The notes under the pieces are model-generated. The model saw only the letters and a list, made by a program, of their open reading frames with translations. It made no database searches and was not told the origin of the DNA. Shown one piece after another: positions 28,534-38,059 of a stretch of 64,000 nucleotides of DNA (position 1 is the stretch's first letter; each line of letters begins with the position of its first letter). The stretch comes from an uncultured Acidimicrobiales bacterium (GTDB lineage Bacteria > Actinomycetota > Acidimicrobiia > Acidimicrobiales > SHLQ01). A program made the position numbers and the translations under genes. The stretch covers positions 1-64,000 of the forward strand of contig CAKZVC010000052.1 in assembly GCA_937922235.1 (NCBI GenBank). The letters are read 5' to 3'.

Positions 28534-29394
28534 ATGGGCGAAATCGTTGGAGCGGCCCTCGTGTCGCATGTACCCCCGCTTGTCTTGCCCGAGGAGATTC
28601 GCCGAGAGCTCAATGACGGCGACGACACAACACTCTTTCAAGGCCTTCACGACCTTCGGGCCGAGAAGCTCGCACCGCTCGAAGCCGACACCGTCGTCGT
28701 AATCGATACCCATTGGTTCACGACAGTCGAACACATCATTGCCAGCCACGAACACCGCTCAGGCCTCTACACGTCCGAGGAACTTCCGCGCGGCATGTCG
28801 CAGATGCCGTACGACATTGTTGGCGACCCCGAGCTCGCCCACGCGTGCGCAGCCGAAGCCGACGGACGCGACGACACCTGGATCACCGCGATCGACGATC
28901 CGCACCTCCCGATCCACTACCCCACGATCAACCTGCTGCCGTTCTTGCAGGGCGACGAGAAGTGGACGAACACGTCGGTGTGTCAGTCGGGCTCCCCCGA
29001 GGACTTCATGCTGTTCGGCCAGCTGATCGCCCAGGCTGTTGAGAAGCTCGATCGGCGGGTCGTGATCCTTGCGAGTGGCGGCCTGAGCCATCGATTCTGG
29101 ACGCTCCGCGAATTGCGAGCCCACGAGGCTGCGGACCCCGACCTGCACCTGTTCTCACCGGAGGCCTGCGCTGCCGACCGCAAGGTCATCGACATGATGA
29201 AGCGGGGCGACCACGCCGGAGTGCTCGACTTCGTCCCCGAGTTCAGCACCCACGCCCCGGAGGGGTACTTCGGCCACTACCTCACGATGATCGGCGCACT
29301 CGGCGGTGCAGAGTGCACGGCCACCGGCACACAGTTCGGCGAGTACGAAGCAGTTGCGGGCACCGGCCAAGCCCACATCTGGTTCGACCTCTAA
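28534..29394 (+). CDS. Class III extradiol ring-cleavage dioxygenase (LigB superfamily), HpaD-like
   Basis: SHVPPLVLPEE, VVIDTHWFTTVEH, GLYTSEELPRGM, VVILASGGLSHRFW; close by eye to 3,4-dihydroxyphenylacetate 2,3-dioxygenase. Confidence 0.85.
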   Translation: MGEIVGAALVSHVPPLVLPEEIRRELNDGDDTTLFQGLHDLRAEKLAPLEADTVVVIDTHWFTTVEHIIASHEHRSGLYTSEELPRGMSQMPYDIVGDPELAHACAAEADGRDDTWITAIDDPHLPIHYPTINLLPFLQGDEKWTNTSVCQSGSPEDFMLFGQLIAQAVEKLDRRVVILASGGLSHRFWTLRELRAHEAADPDLHLFSPEACAADRKVIDMMKRGDHAGVLDFVPEFSTHAPEGYFGHYLTMIGALGGAECTATGTQFGEYEAVAGTGQAHIWFDL

Positions 29395-29406
29395 CACTCA
29401 ACCTCG

Positions 29407-29441
29407 AGTGGCGGATGAGGGACTGTCCCTCATCCGCCACT
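29407..29441. repeat. Intergenic palindrome AGTGGCGGATGAGGGAC-T-GTCCCTCATCCGCCACT (GGGACAGTCCC family)
   Basis: Perfect 17-bp arms; may act as terminator/attenuator; relatives listed in findings. Confidence 0.85.
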
Positions 29442-29459
29442 TGCTGGTAGACACACCGG

Positions 29460-30647
29460 GTGTCCGATAACTCCGACTTTCGACCTGAGGTTCGAAAGAC
29501 GCTGCTCGCTGCGGTCTTCGCACGTTTCCTGTTGAATGTGGCGACTCGGATGGGATACACCTTTCTGCCCGCCTTCGCTCGGGGCACCGGACTTTCGGTC
29601 GAGGCCATGGGGCAGGCGCTCAGCGCCCGCGAGCTCACCTCCTTGTCGGCGCCGTTCGCTGGCCGGGTGAGCGATCGGGTCGGCGCACTGCGAGTCATGG
29701 CCTACGCCGGACTACTTGCCAGCGTTGGGTTGTTGGTCGCCACACTGGGCGCGACCGGGCTTGTCGTTGGCTTCGTGATCTTCGGGGTTGGCCGCACCGC
29801 ATATCAGGTGTCGATGGGGTCGTGGATTGCCGATGCCGTGGCCTATGAGCGGCGCGGACGGGCCACCGGTCGGATCGAGCTTGCATGGGGAGGCGCTGCG
29901 CTGATCGGGCTGCCGATCGTCGGCTTCATGCTCGGCCGTATGCCGTGGTGGACCGTCTTTCTCGCCCTTGGCGTTACGTCGGTACTTGCGGGCATCGCCG
30001 TCGCTGCAGGGATCGGCGAACCGATTCGAGCCGATCGGGAGGCGACCCGCAAGCCCAACATGACGCGGGCTGCAGTTTCAGCGATCGCCACGAACGCGAT
30101 GATGAATGCCGCTGCACAGTTCCTCTTTCTCAGCCACGGCCTGTGGCTTGAAGACACCTACGGGCTCGACACGGCCGAGGTCGGGTTCGCCATCATTGCG
30201 GTCGGCGCTATCGAAGTTGTCGCGACGACAGGGTCTTCCCGCCTCACCGACCGGCTTGGCAAGCGGGTGTCGATGCTTGGTGGCACCACCTTGATGACCC
30301 TGGCGATGTTCACGCTCGCTTTCGCCAGCGCCCCACCGCTGGCACTTGGTTTGCTCGTGCTCGTGGTTGCCTTCCTCGGGTTCGAATTCGGGATCGTGTC
30401 CTCGTTGCCGCTCTTGTCGGAGCTCGACCCCGAGGCCCGAGCCCAGATGATCGGGCGTTCGGTCAGCGTCGGCACGGTCATTCGAGCATTGGTCACGCTG
30501 ATCGCAACCAAGCTTTACGTCAGCCAAGGCTTCGACACGGTCATGCTGGTCGCTGCCGGTGCCGGGGCCATCGCCTGTGCGTTGGCAGCGTTCGTGATGG
30601 TCGAACCCCAAGGCGCATCGTCCGACAATTCCCTCTCCGCTGGCTAA
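29460..30647 (+). CDS. MFS transporter
   Basis: About 12 hydrophobic segments, LSAPFAGRVSDRVGALRVMAYAGLLAS MFS loop. Confidence 0.9.
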   Translation: MSDNSDFRPEVRKTLLAAVFARFLLNVATRMGYTFLPAFARGTGLSVEAMGQALSARELTSLSAPFAGRVSDRVGALRVMAYAGLLASVGLLVATLGATGLVVGFVIFGVGRTAYQVSMGSWIADAVAYERRGRATGRIELAWGGAALIGLPIVGFMLGRMPWWTVFLALGVTSVLAGIAVAAGIGEPIRADREATRKPNMTRAAVSAIATNAMMNAAAQFLFLSHGLWLEDTYGLDTAEVGFAIIAVGAIEVVATTGSSRLTDRLGKRVSMLGGTTLMTLAMFTLAFASAPPLALGLLVLVVAFLGFEFGIVSSLPLLSELDPEARAQMIGRSVSVGTVIRALVTLIATKLYVSQGFDTVMLVAAGAGAIACALAAFVMVEPQGASSDNSLSAG

Positions 30648-30670
30648 GCGTCCAACCCCTACCAATCGGG

Positions 30671-30712
30671 CATGTCCCCATAAAGACACCGCGACGGGGA
30701 CAGGCCCCGTGG
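30671..30712. repeat. GGGGACAGGCCCC-family intergenic palindromic element
   Basis: GCATGTCCCCATAAAGACACCGCGACGGGGACAGGCCCCGTG; between convergent genes. Confidence 0.65.
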
Positions 30713-31180
30713 CTAGGCGAGGTCGTCGGCGGAGTCTCCGAGGAGATACCGAGGACCGCTGCCGAGGCCAACGGCCACATCTTCGGGGTTGTAGATCGCG
30801 CACTTGTCGAGCGAAAGACAACCGCAACCAATACAGCCGTCGAGTTTGTCCCGCAGCAACGTGAGCTCGGCGATTTGGTCGTCGAGCCGAGCGCGCCAAC
30901 CGGTCGAGACTCTGGCCCAGTCGCGCTGGGTTGGTGTCCGGTTGCTCGGAAGACCTTCGAGAACTTCGCGAACGTCAGCGAGCGGTCGACCAACCCGCTG
31001 AGCCGCAAGGATGAACGAGATCCGACGGATCGTGTCACGCCCAAATCGCCGTTGACCGCCGCTGGTTCGAGTCGAAGCGATAAGGCCCTCCTCGTCATAG
31101 AAACGGACCGCCGATGGGGCAACGCCACATCGAGACGCGACCTCGCCAACCGTGAGAACATCATCTTTGTGCGCAGCCAT
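30713..31180 (-). CDS. soxR: Redox-sensitive MerR family regulator SoxR
   Basis: VGEVASRCGVAPSAVRFYDEEGLIASTRTSGGQRRF and [2Fe-2S] ligand cluster CIGCGCLSLDKC. Confidence 0.93.
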   Translation of the reverse strand: MAAHKDDVLTVGEVASRCGVAPSAVRFYDEEGLIASTRTSGGQRRFGRDTIRRISFILAAQRVGRPLADVREVLEGLPSNRTPTQRDWARVSTGWRARLDDQIAELTLLRDKLDGCIGCGCLSLDKCAIYNPEDVAVGLGSGPRYLLGDSADDLA

Positions 31181-31206
31181 AGTTCTCACTGTCTCAAGAT
31201 TCCCTC

Positions 31207-31237
31207 TTGACTTCAAGTGCACTTGAACTTTTAGGAT
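31207..31237 (+). promoter_or_regulatory. MerR/SoxR-type promoter: TTGACT-19 bp-TAGGAT with SoxR-box-like palindrome TTCAAGTGCACTTGAA in the spacer
   Basis: Palindrome 31212-31227 is perfect (16 bp); -35 to -10 spacing is 19 bp; adjacent to soxR. Confidence 0.8.
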
Positions 31238-31243
31238 CCTTCT

Positions 31244-32974
31244 ATGACCTCGACACTCACCTCGAACGCTCACGACAACACCGAACCGAACAGCCCGAAC
31301 ACGACAACCGAAACGGTCGGCTCGGTATCGGACTTCGCCGTCGGCCAAATGAAGATGGCCAAGGTCGGCGAGCGACGTATCGCCGTGATCCGCACCCAGT
31401 CCGGCATCCATGCACTCGACAATGCCTGCCCTCACCAGGGATACGGCCTGGTTACCGGCGGCCTCGCTGGCGAGACCGTCGTGTGCCAATGGCACAACTG
31501 GAAGTTCGATGTTCGCACCGGCGAGTGCACCCAGGGCGAGGAGAACGTTGCCTGCCATCAGGTCACGATCGACGGCGACGACATAAACGTCTCGGTCACC
31601 GAGCAAACAGCCGCCCAGGTGCGAGAAGCAACCTGGCCGAGCCTGACCCGAGGCATCGAGGCCAACTACATCGGCCAGATCTCACGCGACACTGCACGAC
31701 TGCTCAACTCTGGAGCTGCACCGCAAGACATCATGTGGGCCGCCGTCCGACATGGTGCGGCCCGAGCGGAGTGGGGCCCAGATCACGAGATGGCCATGGC
31801 TGCTGACTGCCTCACCGTCGCAATGGAACGGACCGACGATTCCCGAGCGCTCGCACTCGTGCAGGGAATCAGCGGTATCGCCGAACGCACCCGCGATCGA
31901 CCAAAGCACGAACTTCCACAGCCCGATTCGTCGCCCGACTTCCAGCAGTCGGTCGAGGACGAGGAGATCGCTGCCCTGCGAGCAAAGACGTTGGCGTGGC
32001 TGGAGGACGGCGCCGACCCAGCCATGGTGCGTCACGAGTTCATCGACGCTGCATCTCGCCATCACCTCGGCTACGGGCACGGCATCATCTACACCCAGAA
32101 GGCGTTCGAGCTGTTGGACCACGTTGGGTGGGAGAACGCGGGCGATCTGTTGCCGTATCTTGCTGCCGGAACGGCGTGGCAGACCCGAGAGGACCTGCTC
32201 CCGTACATGCGGCCAACGATGACAAAGATCAACGCCGCCGACCTCGACGCCATGGCTAGCGCTCAGCGAGATCACCAATGGGCCGACCCAACGCTCGTCG
32301 ACCGCTTGCTCAAGCTCGACGAAGCGCCAATCGAAGCGGCGGTCGAAGCCGTACTTGGCGGTGCGGGAATCACAGGCCTGCTCGACGCACTGTCGATCGG
32401 GGCCTCCCGACGCATGCTTCGACACAGCCACGACGTCGAGTTCATGATCGACGACGACTTCTCATGGCTCGACATCACCCACGTGCTCACCATGGTCAAC
32501 GCCGTCCGATGGGCGTGGTCGGTCGATCCTGGGCCCCACGTGGCCCGGCTTGCACTGTTCGCAACCTGGCTGCTGTTCGACAGCGCTCGGGCGGAGCAAC
32601 GCCATGGCATTGCCGAAGAGGCGATCGCGTATCCTCGCTTCAGCGATGACGCTTCCCCAGCCGACATTGCTCGGGCGGTTCGGTTCAAAGACACCCAAGC
32701 CGCTCTCGATGCTGTCGCATCTGTCGACCCTGATACGGCTGGTGACGCGCTGATGGACGCCGCACTCAGCGATCAGTCCGGTGGGTTCATCGTCGTCGCT
32801 CATCAAATCAAGCTGAGCTTGGCTGCAAAAATCGAGTCGATCGAAACCGGATCACCACTGCCGCTGCTCGCTGCCGCCCGCTACCTCGCCTCGCCTCGGG
32901 GCGAACGGTTTGTCGCTCGAAATGTGGCGGCCTCGCTCGACTTCGTCAGCACTGGCAAGCCACCCCAACGGTAA
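31244..32974 (+). CDS. Rieske [2Fe-2S] domain protein fused to a large uncharacterised His-rich alpha-helical domain
   Basis: CPHQGYGLVTGGLAGETVVCQWHNWKFDVRTGE (CxH...CxxH Rieske ligands), then about 450 aa with HHLGYGHGIIYTQKAFELLDHVGW. Confidence 0.85.
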   Translation: MTSTLTSNAHDNTEPNSPNTTTETVGSVSDFAVGQMKMAKVGERRIAVIRTQSGIHALDNACPHQGYGLVTGGLAGETVVCQWHNWKFDVRTGECTQGEENVACHQVTIDGDDINVSVTEQTAAQVREATWPSLTRGIEANYIGQISRDTARLLNSGAAPQDIMWAAVRHGAARAEWGPDHEMAMAADCLTVAMERTDDSRALALVQGISGIAERTRDRPKHELPQPDSSPDFQQSVEDEEIAALRAKTLAWLEDGADPAMVRHEFIDAASRHHLGYGHGIIYTQKAFELLDHVGWENAGDLLPYLAAGTAWQTREDLLPYMRPTMTKINAADLDAMASAQRDHQWADPTLVDRLLKLDEAPIEAAVEAVLGGAGITGLLDALSIGASRRMLRHSHDVEFMIDDDFSWLDITHVLTMVNAVRWAWSVDPGPHVARLALFATWLLFDSARAEQRHGIAEEAIAYPRFSDDASPADIARAVRFKDTQAALDAVASVDPDTAGDALMDAALSDQSGGFIVVAHQIKLSLAAKIESIETGSPLPLLAAARYLASPRGERFVARNVAASLDFVSTGKPPQR

Positions 32975-33072
32975 GCCGCCAGCTTTTCGCCGTCACGGCT
33001 TCGCCTCGTTCGTTAGGGTGCTCTCACGATTGAGATCAGACAGACACACATATCCAAGACATAGGGGCAGAC

Positions 33073-34914
33073 ATGGGCAACGAGCAGTTCGACTTCGTAG
33101 TAGTTGGTGCAGGTTCAGCAGGGGCCGTTCTTGCCGCCCGATTGTCTGAAGACCCAAATTGCCGGGTGTGTTTGCTCGAGGCTGGCGGCCCGCCGCCAGC
33201 AGCCGAGGTCATGCCGGCGGCAGTCGCCTCGTTGCAGAACGACCCCAACACCGACTGGATGTACGACGGCGACCCGGGCGGCGTCGGCAAGGGAATCCTC
33301 GGCGGACGCATGATGGTGCCGAGGGGCAAGATGCTCGGCGGAAGCTCCGGCATCAATTACATGGCCTATGTCCGTGGGCATCCTGGCGACTTCGATGCCT
33401 GGGAAGGCGCAGGGGCTACCGGTTGGAGCTACGACGGGCTCCTGCCGTACTTCAAGAAGTCAGAGGGGCTTTCCCCTAGCGGCGACATCGTCGTCGACGG
33501 CGACGCCCACAACACTTCAGGCCCACTTGGCGTCTCGGTGCGCGGGCCGGTGCTTCCCGCTGCTCAACAGTTCGTCCAGGCGGCAAACGCTGCTGGCATT
33601 CCCGAAGGCGATTACAACGGCCGCGACCGTGGCGGCCCTAACGGCGTCACCTCGCTGTTCCAAACAACGACCAAGAACGGTATGCGGTCGTCGACCTACC
33701 ACGCCTTCCTCGAACCCAATGCCGAACGATCGAACCTCACTATCGTGCCGCATGCCATGGCGCAGCGGATCACCTTCGACGGCGAAGGCGAGTCGCTTCG
33801 CGCGACCGGCGTCGAATACACGACCGAGGATGGATCGACCCACACCGCAACCGTCACCAAAGAGGTAGTCGTGAGCGCAGGTGCAGTCGGGTCACCGCAG
33901 CTGCTCATGGTGTCTGGAGTGGGCGCGGCAGATGAGCTTGCTGCGGTTGGCGTCAACCCGGTCCACGACCTGCCCGCCGTCGGCAAGCACCTCAAGGATC
34001 ACCTGCATACGGGCCTGTACTTCGAGGCTGACGGTGTGGGCGAGACCATGCAAGAGATCGCGATCTCGCTTGGCCCCGATGCCTTGCGGGCACCGGCTGG
34101 CCCGTTGCCCGCCGACCCAGCCGACGACGAGAACCTTCCGCCAGAGCTGGCGGGCTTGAAGGCCGAGGCCGAGCGCCGTCTCACCGAGTGGGCCACGACT
34201 GGCCAAGGCATTCCGTCGTCGTCGCTCTATGACGCAGTGGCGTTCTTCTCGAGCGGCCTTGGCGATGAGCACACCCACGACATTCAAGTTGGGTTCCTCA
34301 CATGCGGCTACACACCCGACATCTGGCGAGACGTCTTTCGAATCGACGATAACTACTTCGCCGATGCCGAGGCGCAGCTCGACCCCACCAAGGGCGTCGT
34401 CGTGATCCTGCCGAACCCCGTCCAACCTCACTCCGAGGGCAGCATCACGCTTGCGAGCAACGACATTGCCGACAAACCAGTGATCGACTTCAACTACTTC
34501 GGCGATCCACACGATGTAAAGGTGATGATTGCCGCCATGCGCAAGAGCCTCGAGATCGCAGCGTCGTGGCCCGGAGACGGACTTGGCGCACTGATGGTGC
34601 CACCGTTCCTGGCCGAGGCACACGGCTACGATGCCGACGCCGGTCCGAGCGACGAGCTCCTCGAAGATATGGCCCGCCACTACTGCCTCACCGTTTACCA
34701 CCTGGTGTCGACGTGTCGCATGGGAGATGTCGTCGACCCATCGCTCAAGGTGTTCGGTATCGATGGCCTGAGGGTCGCCGATGCGAGCATCATGCCCAAC
34801 ATCGTCAGCGGCAACACCAACGCCGCATCGATCATGATCGGCGAAAAGGCAGCTGAGCTCATCGCAGCCGACCACAGCATCACCCTCGAAGAAATGGTCG
34901 GCGCCGCGGGTTGA
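33073..34914 (+). CDS. GMC family FAD-dependent oxidoreductase (choline dehydrogenase-like)
   Basis: [80 protein letters not shown]. Confidence 0.95.
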   Translation: MGNEQFDFVVVGAGSAGAVLAARLSEDPNCRVCLLEAGGPPPAAEVMPAAVASLQNDPNTDWMYDGDPGGVGKGILGGRMMVPRGKMLGGSSGINYMAYVRGHPGDFDAWEGAGATGWSYDGLLPYFKKSEGLSPSGDIVVDGDAHNTSGPLGVSVRGPVLPAAQQFVQAANAAGIPEGDYNGRDRGGPNGVTSLFQTTTKNGMRSSTYHAFLEPNAERSNLTIVPHAMAQRITFDGEGESLRATGVEYTTEDGSTHTATVTKEVVVSAGAVGSPQLLMVSGVGAADELAAVGVNPVHDLPAVGKHLKDHLHTGLYFEADGVGETMQEIAISLGPDALRAPAGPLPADPADDENLPPELAGLKAEAERRLTEWATTGQGIPSSSLYDAVAFFSSGLGDEHTHDIQVGFLTCGYTPDIWRDVFRIDDNYFADAEAQLDPTKGVVVILPNPVQPHSEGSITLASNDIADKPVIDFNYFGDPHDVKVMIAAMRKSLEIAASWPGDGLGALMVPPFLAEAHGYDADAGPSDELLEDMARHYCLTVYHLVSTCRMGDVVDPSLKVFGIDGLRVADASIMPNIVSGNTNAASIMIGEKAAELIAADHSITLEEMVGAAG

Positions 34915-34922
34915 TCTCCGGC

Positions 34923-35050
34923 GCAACGGCTCCGCCGCGATTTTGCGCCTGCGCTCAACCCGCCTGCACTCCCCTTCAGGGGAGCGTTCAAACGCCACGC
35001 AGGCTTTACGCCTGCGGCGCTCTTTTGGAATGACAGGGACAGGCCCATAA
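34923..35050 (+). repeat. Dispersed intergenic repeat, copy 1 (ends in GGGACAGGCCC module)
   Basis: Diverged homologue in opposite orientation at 40443-40605. Confidence 0.65.
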
Positions 35051-35054
35051 AGGG

Positions 35055-35810
35055 TCATGCCATGGTGAGGCCGCCGCTTACCGAGAGGGTTTGGCCGGTG
35101 ATGTAGCTCGCGTCTGACGATGCGAGAAAGGCGATCGCTGGCGCGATGTCGTCGGGCTCCGCGAGTCGACGCATGGGGATGGCTCGGGTGAGCGAGGCCA
35201 TGAACTTCTCGCCCGATCCAAGCTCGTCGGCCATGCCGCGAATGAGTGGCGTGTCGGTGGGCCCGGGGCATACGACGTTGACGGTGATGCCGTGCTTGGC
35301 GACTTCGCGTGCAACGCTCTTCGAGAACGACACCACCGCGCCCTTGGCGCCGGCGTAGATCGATTCAAGCGATGACCCGACTCGAGCTGCGTCAGATGCC
35401 ACCGACACGATACGTCCATGCCCGCGCTCGATCATTCCGGGCAGCACCGCATGAACGGTATTGAGCGTTCCTCGGTAGTTGATGTCGATCACCTGGTCCC
35501 AGAAGTCGGGGGTGGTATCAACGAATGGAACGAAGCGATCCCAGCCGGCCACGTTGATGAGCGTCGTGATCGGCCCGACAGTGGCAGCCACGTTCGCCAT
35601 TGCGTCGGCGACCGCTTCGGTGTTCGCAACATCGAGCGAAATACCAATGTGCCCGTCTCCAGCAAGACCATCGGCAATATCCGTCGCCCGGCCAGCATCG
35701 AGATCGGCAACGACCACACGTGCACCGGCCTGAGCCAACCGCTCACACACCGCAGCGCCGATTCCGCCGGCGCCACCAGTAACCACTGCCACCTCGTCGC
35801 GTTCTTCCAT
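35055..35810 (-). CDS. SDR family oxidoreductase (3-oxoacyl-ACP reductase-like)
   Basis: VAVVTGGAGGIGAAVCERLAQAGARVVVADLD, SIYAGAKGAVVSFSKSVARE (YxxxK). Confidence 0.93.
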   Translation of the reverse strand: MEERDEVAVVTGGAGGIGAAVCERLAQAGARVVVADLDAGRATDIADGLAGDGHIGISLDVANTEAVADAMANVAATVGPITTLINVAGWDRFVPFVDTTPDFWDQVIDINYRGTLNTVHAVLPGMIERGHGRIVSVASDAARVGSSLESIYAGAKGAVVSFSKSVAREVAKHGITVNVVCPGPTDTPLIRGMADELGSGEKFMASLTRAIPMRRLAEPDDIAPAIAFLASSDASYITGQTLSVSGGLTMA

Positions 35811-35846
35811 TTCTCGCCCCTTGATCAGTCGTACCGAACCCTACAT

Positions 35847-35892
35847 AACGGGGACAGTCCCCTTTACATAGATAAAGGGGACTGTCCCCGTT
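35847..35892. repeat. Perfect intergenic palindrome AACGGGGACAGTCCCCTTTA-CATAGA-TAAAGGGGACTGTCCCCGTT
   Basis: 20-bp perfect arms, 6-nt loop, containing the GGGGACAGTCCCC core in each arm. Confidence 0.9.
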
Positions 35893-35897
35893 GTTAG

Positions 35898-37052
35898 CTA
35901 GCAGGGTTCGCCGTGATGGGTGGATCCTGCGGACACGCCGAACGTGGTTTCGACATCGGTCGGGTCGCCGGTTATCCAGCCGTGGTAGCTGTTGGAGATC
36001 CAATAGTTCGGCGTGAACACCGCATCGTCTCCGAAGTACGAAAACCTCACTTCGGGCACGACGTGTCGTAGGTGCGCTATCGAGCCGCCGGCCTGCAGCC
36101 CATCAGGGGTCATCAAGGGCGCTTCGCCTTCTGCCTGTCTCCCTTCGAAGCGATACCCGGCAAAGCGTTGGTCAGAGACCGACTGAGCCTCAAACGTGTG
36201 GTCGTCAGATTCGACCGCACTGGGCGCGGCCTCGCCATGAAACTCGATGGCAAAGCGATACCCCGGTTGGTTGTTGGGCGGGCGCCAGGCGATCGCACGG
36301 ATAAGGAGGTCGGGCTCACCGCATCGCTGATGCCAACCCGTGTCCCAGCTGGGCTCTCCGAAGCGGACGACCAGCACGCCCATTGCCTCATCGTAAGAAT
36401 CACCGAACGACGCCCCGGCGAGCGCTTCGGGCAACAACTCCACGCTCCCGTCGGTTACCTCGCTGGTTGGAATCACCTCGGCCGAGAACGTCTCAGGCAC
36501 CCGCAATGCCAACTGGGCCCTGTTGCCGAGGCGGGCCGGCTCCGGGTAGTTCGTCGCCTCAACCTCGTAAAGGCCAGGCGTGAACGGTTCGAAGATCCCC
36601 TCTTGTGGATGCCAGAGGTCAGTTGGCAGCCGACTCGTGAACTGGGCGGTTCCATCTACGCCAAGGTCAACCGAGCCGATTACCGCTCTGAAGCCCGTGC
36701 GCTCACCTCTCTCATCGAGCAAATTCGCCCATACCTTCACGGGTGTATGTTGCCCCTCTGCGATTGGTATCTCGCCATTCGCGACCCACTCGCCGTCAGC
36801 CGAGCGCTCAAGATCGATCATCTGCTTTGGAGACAGCGGATCTGTTGTCGAGCTTGTCTTAGACACGATTGTCGTGACCGAGGAAGCGACGGCGGTCGTT
36901 GAGGTTGTTGACTCGACTGCGCTCGATGAAGTCGACGATGAGGCGACAGCGCGTCCCGCTGCGGACGTGTCGTCAACAGATGGAACACTCGACGAACACG
37001 ATGCAATAAGGACGCCGAGCACTCCAACAACACGGATCATTATCGCTCTCAT
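35898..37052 (-). CDS. Putative lipoprotein of unknown function
   Basis: Signal peptide/lipobox VVGVLGVLIASCSSS, Ser/Thr-rich linker. Confidence 0.75.
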   Translation of the reverse strand: MRAIMIRVVGVLGVLIASCSSSVPSVDDTSAAGRAVASSSTSSSAVESTTSTTAVASSVTTIVSKTSSTTDPLSPKQMIDLERSADGEWVANGEIPIAEGQHTPVKVWANLLDERGERTGFRAVIGSVDLGVDGTAQFTSRLPTDLWHPQEGIFEPFTPGLYEVEATNYPEPARLGNRAQLALRVPETFSAEVIPTSEVTDGSVELLPEALAGASFGDSYDEAMGVLVVRFGEPSWDTGWHQRCGEPDLLIRAIAWRPPNNQPGYRFAIEFHGEAAPSAVESDDHTFEAQSVSDQRFAGYRFEGRQAEGEAPLMTPDGLQAGGSIAHLRHVVPEVRFSYFGDDAVFTPNYWISNSYHGWITGDPTDVETTFGVSAGSTHHGEPC

Positions 37053-37118
37053 ACGCGAACGGTAGTGTCTGGCCAGTCCCGCCTGGTGGCCGGCCAACTG
37101 GGGAGAGGGCCCCGCTCG

Positions 37119-38021
37119 CTACGCCTGGCGGAATTCGGTGAGGACGTCGCCAAGCCATTCGATCGAGTCGCGAGTGATGGGGTCGACGCACAGTTGGATG
37201 TGCTTGGCGCCTGCGGATTGCCATGCGCGCAGTTGCTCGGCCAGCTCGGCTGGCGAGCCTCGGAGCGGATCGACGGTGTTCGCTGAGTAGCTGCCCATCT
37301 GGCGTCCGCCGCCGCCTTCGAGCTGTACGAGCACGGCGCAGGTGGCGTCGACATCGTCGACTGCTCGTCCGGCTTCGACGATGAGTTCGTCGACCCTCGC
37401 CTTCTGCTCGGCGAAGCCTGCAGCGGTATTGCCGTAGTCAGCCCACCACACGTTCCAGGCGGCCACATGCGGCAACGTGATCCCGAGCATGCGCTCACCG
37501 ATCGAGCCGACCATCAGTGGCGGGCCGCCAGGAGTTGGCGATCGCTGGTGCAGCACGCAGCGGTCGGCCTCGTAATAGGTGCCGTGGAAGTCGATCTCGC
37601 CATCGGCCAGCAGTGTGCGGATGATCGTGAACGCCTCCTCGAAACGGCTCACCCGATAGTCGTAGGGAAACCCGAACGCTTCGTATTCACGCTTGTTCCA
37701 CCCGGCGCCGAGCCCGACGATGAGGCGCCCCTGCGAGATGGCATCGACCGTTGCGGCCATTTTGGCCAGCATCGGTGGAGCATGAAAGCTCGTCGACGCC
37801 ACGAGAGGTCCGAGCTCGATCGTCGTCGTGCTTGCGGCGAGAGCTGCGAGCGTCGTCCACGCCTCCCATGGCCCTCGATGACCAACCTCGAGCTCATACA
37901 AGAGATGATCGCCGTACCAGACCGAGTCGAACCCCGCAGTCTCGGCGGCCTGAGCCATAGCGATGAGCTCGGGAAACCGAACCTCCCACTCGACCTCGGG
38001 CAACTGCACACCGATCTTCAT
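37119..38021 (-). CDS. LLM class (F420/flavin-dependent) oxidoreductase
   Basis: MKIGVQLPEVEWEVRFPELIAMAQAAETAGFDSVWYGDHLL; GRLIVGLGAGWNKREYEAFG. Confidence 0.9.
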   Translation of the reverse strand: MKIGVQLPEVEWEVRFPELIAMAQAAETAGFDSVWYGDHLLYELEVGHRGPWEAWTTLAALAASTTTIELGPLVASTSFHAPPMLAKMAATVDAISQGRLIVGLGAGWNKREYEAFGFPYDYRVSRFEEAFTIIRTLLADGEIDFHGTYYEADRCVLHQRSPTPGGPPLMVGSIGERMLGITLPHVAAWNVWWADYGNTAAGFAEQKARVDELIVEAGRAVDDVDATCAVLVQLEGGGGRQMGSYSANTVDPLRGSPAELAEQLRAWQSAGAKHIQLCVDPITRDSIEWLGDVLTEFRQA

Positions 38022-38059
38022 CACTTCTCCTCCACCAGCTCCGACACCTCGCACACCGA

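Noticed and set aside
33892-35271. 459-aa minus-strand ORF over GMC oxidoreductase and the downstream repeat
   Set aside because: Overlaps two well supported genes; composition Arg/His-rich, typical antisense artefact.
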